NCBI RefSeq assembly: GCF_016653615.1
Contig: NZ_CP067393.1
Location: 1,503,673-1,567,672 of the forward strand
Reading direction: 5' to 3'
Source: Entomomonas asaccharolytica
Lineage (GTDB): Bacteria; Pseudomonadota; Gammaproteobacteria; Pseudomonadales; Pseudomonadaceae
DNA: 64,000 bases
Shown here piece by piece: positions 60,183-64,000 of the stretch. The position numbers were made by a program, and so were the translations under genes. The notes beneath the pieces are model-generated. The model was not told where the DNA came from. It worked only from the letters and a program-made list of their open reading frames with translations, and made no database searches. Position 1 is the stretch's first letter; every line of letters starts with the position of its first letter.

Positions 60183-60560
60183 ATGAAAAAAATAATAGTT
60201 AGTGGTCTGGGGCTCTTACTAGCAACCAGTGTTTATGCTGCATCTCCTTACGATACGGTGATGGTTAGATCAAGTCAAGGTGAATTAAGTGCTGTTTCTG
60301 TAGCTAATAAAGCATTTTATGTAAAGAGTTTTAATGTGGAGTTAATCAATATCGGCCCCAAGCCTGTCGATCTCTCAAAAGTATGTTTTAAAGCTTATGA
60401 TGATAAAGGTAAAGAATTTAAGGTAGATACCATTGATGAAGTATTTACAACAGGTATTCTAAAGGCACAAGGACATATTAAAAGTTTTATTGAATTTGCC
60501 TCAGAAGATGATGCAGTTTATAACACGCAGATAGTCAAACTAGCCACGGACTGTGATTAA
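60183..60560 (+). CDS. Exported protein, DUF4354-like
   Basis: 125 residues from the ATG at 60183 (GAGGAG upstream); a frame from 60162 adds seven residues. Signal peptide with cleavage after 'SVYA'. The mature part is a small beta domain with 'NVELINIGPKPVDLSKVCFKAYDDKGKEFKVDTIDE' and a second Cys near the end ('LATDCD'), giving a possible disulfide. This resembles DUF4354 proteins. Function unknown. Confidence 0.7.
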   Translation: MKKIIVSGLGLLLATSVYAASPYDTVMVRSSQGELSAVSVANKAFYVKSFNVELINIGPKPVDLSKVCFKAYDDKGKEFKVDTIDEVFTTGILKAQGHIKSFIEFASEDDAVYNTQIVKLATDCD

Positions 60561-60576
60561 TATTTCACTATTAAAA

Positions 60577-60607
60577 AAGGATTGAGCTTATAGAAAGCTC
60601 AATCCTT
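60577..60607. terminator. Bidirectional terminator DUF4354 gene / catalase
   Basis: Perfect 13-bp stem AAGGATTGAGCTT / AAGCTCAATCCTT with a 5-base loop between two convergent genes, A run on the left and T/A run on the right. Confidence 0.85.
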
Positions 60608-60612
60608 AATTA

Positions 60613-62058
60613 TTATTTAATTCCTAAACCGTAAGCAACACCTTCACCATAAGCTTGGTCAGCTTTTAAGAAGTGTTCTATTTGACGACGTTGGATCGTT
60701 TCATCAATTCCTTTCATGGAATTAACAATGTTATCGATTAATAAAGCTTTTTGCTCATCATTCATTAATCTGAATAATGCACCTGCTTGGCTATAGTAAT
60801 CGCTATCTTCACGATGGTCATACTGATAAGCTGGCCCTGAGTTTGCTACTGGGTAAACAGGCTCTTTGATATTGGTTTGTTTAGGTGCATTTTCAAAACT
60901 ATTAGGTTCATAGTTTGGTGCACCGCCATTATTACCATCAAAACGCATCGCACCATCACGTTGATAAGTATGATAAGGACATTTAGGGGCGTTGACAGGT
61001 AATTGTTGATAATTAGTACCCACTCGATAACGTTGTGCATCAGCATAGGCAAACACACGACCTTGTAACATCTTGTCAGGTGATAAACCTGTGCCAGGCA
61101 CAACGTTGCTAGGTGCAAAGCTAGCTTGTTCTACCTCAGCAAAATAATTTTCAGGATTACGATTTAACTCAAATTCACCTACTTCAATTAGTGGAAATTC
61201 TTTTTGTGACCACACTTTAGTAACATCGAATGGATTTTCAGTACGTTCACTGGCTTGTTGCTCAGACATTACTTGAATATAAACTCCCCATTTTGGATAA
61301 TCACCACGCTCAATTGCATGGAATAAATCATCTTGGGCGTAATCAGGGTTAGTACCTGCTAATTCTTCGGCTTGTTTAGGATGGATATTTTTAATACCTT
61401 GCTTAGTCTTAAAATGCCACTTAACCCACGTACGCACACCATCTTTATTAATTAAACTATAAGTGTGGCTACCAAAACCGTGCATATGGCGATAACCATC
61501 TGGAATACCACGATCTGAGAATAAAATAGTAACTTGGTGTAAGGACTCAGGAGAAAGAGACCAGAAATCCCACATCATACGCGGGCATTTTAAGTTAGTT
61601 TTAGGATCACGTTTTTGGGTATGAATAAAGTCAGGAAATTTGATTGCGTCACGAATAAAAAACACAGGTGTGTTATTACCCACGATGTCAAAATTACCTT
61701 CTTCTGTATAGAATTTTAAAGCGAAACCACGTGGATCACGTGCGGTATCTGCAGAACCACGTTCACCGCCAACCGTAGAGAAGCGAACAAACATAGGAGT
61801 TTGTTTAGCTACATTGGAAAATAGTTTGGCGAAAGTATATTGAGTAATATCATTAGTCACTGTAAATGTACCATGAGCGCCTGAACCTTTAGCATGAACA
61901 CGTCTTTCAGGTATGTTTTCACGGTTAAAGTGAGCTAATTTTTCCACTAAATGAAAATCATCTAAAGTAACTGGACCACGTGGACCAGCCGTACGAGAGT
62001 TTTGATTGTCTGCTACAGGAGCACCGTTGGCTGAAGTTAAAATCGTTTTATTAGTCAT
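60613..62058 (-). CDS. katA: Monofunctional haem catalase (small-subunit, clade 3-like)
   Basis: Decomposes hydrogen peroxide. 481 residues, the small-subunit length. Catalytic His55 lies in '[18 protein letters not shown]', the active Asn in '[15 protein letters not shown]', and the haem-ligand Tyr in '[14 protein letters not shown]'. GGAGAG precedes the ATG. No signal peptide, so cytosolic. No oxyR lies adjacent. The symbol katA is by similarity; katB is possible. Confidence 0.93.
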   Translation of the reverse strand: MTNKTILTSANGAPVADNQNSRTAGPRGPVTLDDFHLVEKLAHFNRENIPERRVHAKGSGAHGTFTVTNDITQYTFAKLFSNVAKQTPMFVRFSTVGGERGSADTARDPRGFALKFYTEEGNFDIVGNNTPVFFIRDAIKFPDFIHTQKRDPKTNLKCPRMMWDFWSLSPESLHQVTILFSDRGIPDGYRHMHGFGSHTYSLINKDGVRTWVKWHFKTKQGIKNIHPKQAEELAGTNPDYAQDDLFHAIERGDYPKWGVYIQVMSEQQASERTENPFDVTKVWSQKEFPLIEVGEFELNRNPENYFAEVEQASFAPSNVVPGTGLSPDKMLQGRVFAYADAQRYRVGTNYQQLPVNAPKCPYHTYQRDGAMRFDGNNGGAPNYEPNSFENAPKQTNIKEPVYPVANSGPAYQYDHREDSDYYSQAGALFRLMNDEQKALLIDNIVNSMKGIDETIQRRQIEHFLKADQAYGEGVAYGLGIK

Positions 62059-62309
62059 GTTATCTCTCCAATGAGAACTATTTTTGTATGCTTGGAGAAA
62101 GTATAGAAATATATTATTGATTATAAAAATTAATAAAAACTAAGAATATGATTTATTTTTTATATTGGATTATTATTTGCTTGCATCTTATGAATCTAAT
62201 GCATTGCTATATAATGAATTTTTATAAATAAAATAAATTAATAGCGGCTGATTTCAATATATTCTATTAGTATAAAAAATTAATATGATATTGATTAATA
62301 ATTAATCAT

Positions 62310-62341
62310 TGGTAAACTCACGATATAAAAATAGTTGACAG
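62310..62341. promoter_or_regulatory. BirA-like biotin operator
   Basis: TGGTAAACT (62310-62318), 14-bp spacer, AGTTGACAG (62333-62341). The arms pair at seven of nine positions, and the core GTAAAC...GTTgAC matches the E. coli bio operator pattern (TTGTAAACC-N14/16-GGTTTACAA). The right arm contains the bioB -35 box. Confidence 0.55.
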
Positions 62342-62362
62342 TTGCTAGGGTATTCCTATTAT
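62335..62362 (+). promoter_or_regulatory. bioB promoter
   Basis: Consensus -35 TTGACA (62335-62340), 16-bp spacer, -10 TATTAT (62357-62362). Predicted start near 62369, about 40 bp before the bioB ATG. It overlaps the BirA-like operator. Confidence 0.65.
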
Positions 62363-62408
62363 CATTAGCTAATTATTAGCCTGTAATTACTATTTTAAGG
62401 ATACTTAA

Positions 62409-63458
62409 ATGACATTAGGTGCTATTCGCCATGATTGGACATTAGCAGAAGTTCACAATTTGCTTACCATGCCCTTTAATGATTTGATATTTCAAGCTCA
62501 AACAGTACATCGTCAGTACTTTGATGCTAATCAGGTGCAAGTATCCACATTGTTATCGATTAAAACTGGCGCTTGTCCAGAAGATTGTAAATATTGTCCA
62601 CAATCAGGCCACTATGATACAGGACTGGATAAAGAAAAATTATTAGAAGTTCAAAAGGTACTAGAAGAAGCCAAAGTAGCTAAGGAAATTGGTTCTACAC
62701 GTTTTTGTATGGGGGCTGCGTGGAAACATCCAACGGTCAAAGATATGCCCTATGTACTAGAAATGGTGAAAGGTGTTAAAGCATTGGGTTTAGAGACATG
62801 TATGACGCTAGGTCGTTTAAGCCAAGAACAAGCAATGCAATTAGCCGATGCAGGCTTAGATTACTATAACCATAACTTAGATACTTCGCCTGATTTTTAT
62901 ACCAATATTATTACTACCCGTACCTATAGCGAACGATTACAAACACTTTCTTATGTCCGTGAAGCGGGTATGAAAATTTGCTCAGGTGGCATTTTAGGGA
63001 TGGGGGAGACATTGGATGATCGTGCCAATTTATTAATTCAATTAGCTAATTTACCTGAGCATCCAGAGAGTGTACCTATTAATAATCTAGTAAAAGTAAA
63101 AGGTACTCCCTTAGAGAATGCAGAAGATGTAGAGCCTTTTGATTTTATTCGAATGCTTGCTGTAGCAAGGATTATGATGCCGAAATCCCATGTTCGCTTA
63201 TCCGCAGGACGTGAGCAAATGAATGAGCAAATGCAGTCTTTAGCTTTCTTAGCGGGTGTTAATTCAATTTTTTATGGTGATAGATTATTAACTACCTCTA
63301 ATCCACAAGCAGAAAAAGACCGCGCGTTATTTAAAAAATTAGGCATTAAGCCTGAGCAAAGGCAAGATCATGCAGACGAAGTACATCAGGCAGCGATTGA
63401 ACAAGCAGTCTTAGAACAACGTCAATCGAATATATTTTATGATGCTGCAAAAGCTTAA
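62409..63458 (+). CDS. bioB: Biotin synthase
   Basis: Radical-SAM enzyme that inserts sulfur into dethiobiotin. 349 residues: the [4Fe-4S]/SAM motif Cys56, Cys60, Cys63 in '[17 protein letters not shown]'; [2Fe-2S] ligands in '[11 protein letters not shown]' and 'GLETCMTLG' and Arg in 'VRLSAGRE'. TTAAGGATA precedes the ATG. bioF follows 12 bp later, starting the biotin operon. Confidence 0.97.
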   Translation: MTLGAIRHDWTLAEVHNLLTMPFNDLIFQAQTVHRQYFDANQVQVSTLLSIKTGACPEDCKYCPQSGHYDTGLDKEKLLEVQKVLEEAKVAKEIGSTRFCMGAAWKHPTVKDMPYVLEMVKGVKALGLETCMTLGRLSQEQAMQLADAGLDYYNHNLDTSPDFYTNIITTRTYSERLQTLSYVREAGMKICSGGILGMGETLDDRANLLIQLANLPEHPESVPINNLVKVKGTPLENAEDVEPFDFIRMLAVARIMMPKSHVRLSAGREQMNEQMQSLAFLAGVNSIFYGDRLLTTSNPQAEKDRALFKKLGIKPEQRQDHADEVHQAAIEQAVLEQRQSNIFYDAAKA

Positions 63459-63470
63459 ATCGAGGTTAGT

Positions 63471-64000
63471 ATGAGCTTTGATTTAGCGGCACGTTGTGCT
63501 GAGCAAAAGGCAAAACATCTCTATCGTAGTCGTTTAAATTTACAAAGCCCACAAACACCAGAGGTTAAAATAAATGGCCAAGATTATTTGGCTTTTTGTA
63601 GTAATGACTACCTAGGTTTAGCTGCCCATTCTAAAGTAATTGAAGCGTTACAGCTAGGCGCAAAACAGTGGGGAGTGGGTGGTGGTGCTTCTCATTTAGT
63701 AATTGGACACAGCGAGCCACATCATCAACTAGAACTTGAGTTAGCAAAATGGACTAAGCGTGAGCGAGTATTATTATTTACCACAGGTTATATGGCTAAC
63801 TTAGCAGCAGTTACCAGTTTGGTAGGTAAGCAAGACACTATTTTAGAAGATCGTTTAAATCATGCCTCATTATTAGATGCTGGTTTATTAAGTGGCGCTC
63901 GTTTTTTTCGTTATCAACATAATAACCCTGCTAATTTACAATTACGCTTAAAAAGAGCACAGGGAGATACATTGATTGTAACTGACGGTGTATTTAGTAT
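63471..64000 (+). CDS. bioF: 8-amino-7-oxononanoate synthase, 3' end outside window
   Basis: PLP enzyme that joins pimeloyl-ACP and alanine. The ATG at 63471 has GAGGTTAG upstream; 176 codons are visible before the window ends. '[21 protein letters not shown]' and '[21 protein letters not shown]' are diagnostic for the alpha-oxoamine synthase BioF, and '[18 protein letters not shown]' holds a PLP-contact His. The catalytic Lys lies beyond the edge. Confidence 0.95.
   Translation, partial: MSFDLAARCAEQKAKHLYRSRLNLQSPQTPEVKINGQDYLAFCSNDYLGLAAHSKVIEALQLGAKQWGVGGGASHLVIGHSEPHHQLELELAKWTKRERVLLFTTGYMANLAAVTSLVGKQDTILEDRLNHASLLDAGLLSGARFFRYQHNNPANLQLRLKRAQGDTLIVTDGVFS

Larger units (their letters stand above)
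62059..62408. other. Divergent region katA / bioB
   Basis: 350 bp, very AT-rich, no gene seen. It holds the katA promoter, which I could not place with confidence, and a well-formed bioB promoter overlapped by a BirA-like operator (62310-62362). Confidence 0.5.

Overview
The window is AT-rich (by eye roughly 35-38% G+C), densely coded chromosomal DNA of a gammaproteobacterium. Gene order and protein sequences point to Pseudomonadales: sdhCDAB-sucAB-lpd-sucCD, queA-tgt-yajC-secDF, minCDE-rluA, ybbAP-tesA, SfnR-controlled sulfonate genes, and a DUF2946 protein next to cytochrome bd genes. The low G+C argues against a typical free-living Pseudomonas and fits a host-associated relative such as Entomomonas. 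That is an inference from composition and synteny, not a database result. I see no insertion sequence, prophage, CRISPR array, tRNA or rRNA.

Layout. 1-6.1 kb: a truncated agarase-like glycoside hydrolase, a ferredoxin/globin fusion, speE, an unknown gene, hemG and a HAD phosphatase. 6.2-11.7 kb (minus strand): a low-oxygen/nitrosative-stress block with cydP-cydA-cydB-cydX, a DUF2946 protein and the hybrid cluster protein Hcp. 11.9-14.0 kb: a Sel1-repeat protein and a small envelope protein. 14.1-21.5 kb (minus): ybbA-ybbP-greB-comF-minC-minD-minE-rluA, possibly largely co-transcribed. 21.8-30.5 kb: mostly envelope genes (tesA, L,D-transpeptidase, DUF1287, OmpA-like lipoprotein, MORN-repeat protein, membrane-anchored hydrolase) with lhgO-like, SMI1/KNR4 and miaE on the minus strand. 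30.5-36.0 kb: queA-tgt-yajC-secD-secF. 36.1-47.7 kb: a TCA block encoding succinate dehydrogenase, the 2-oxoglutarate dehydrogenase complex and succinyl-CoA synthetase.

47.7-54.5 kb: an organosulfur block with ssuABC on the minus strand, divergent from ssuD-amidohydrolase-ssuE-sfnR. The divergent intergenic region carries a perfect 20-bp palindrome and degenerate -24/-12 signals. 54.5-60.6 kb: accessory genes (two GNAT acetyltransferases, rnz, dcd, ampE, a 32-residue membrane peptide, two coupled unknown membrane-anchored proteins, a solitary MqsA-type antitoxin, a DUF4354-like protein). 60.6-64.0 kb: a catalase and the start of a biotin operon (bioB, bioF cut by the window edge) with a BirA-like operator on its promoter.

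Most of the window is core metabolism and envelope biology. I did not find a large undescribed multi-gene system. The strongest unusual signals are: (1) a toxin-less MqsA gene with an intact TAACCT-N3-AGGTTA operator placed between its -35 and -10; (2) a ferredoxin / degenerate reductase / truncated-globin / zinc-ribbon fusion; (3) the palindrome array in the sulfonate divergent promoter; (4) a 32-codon membrane peptide and two coupled unknown membrane-anchored genes near 58 kb.
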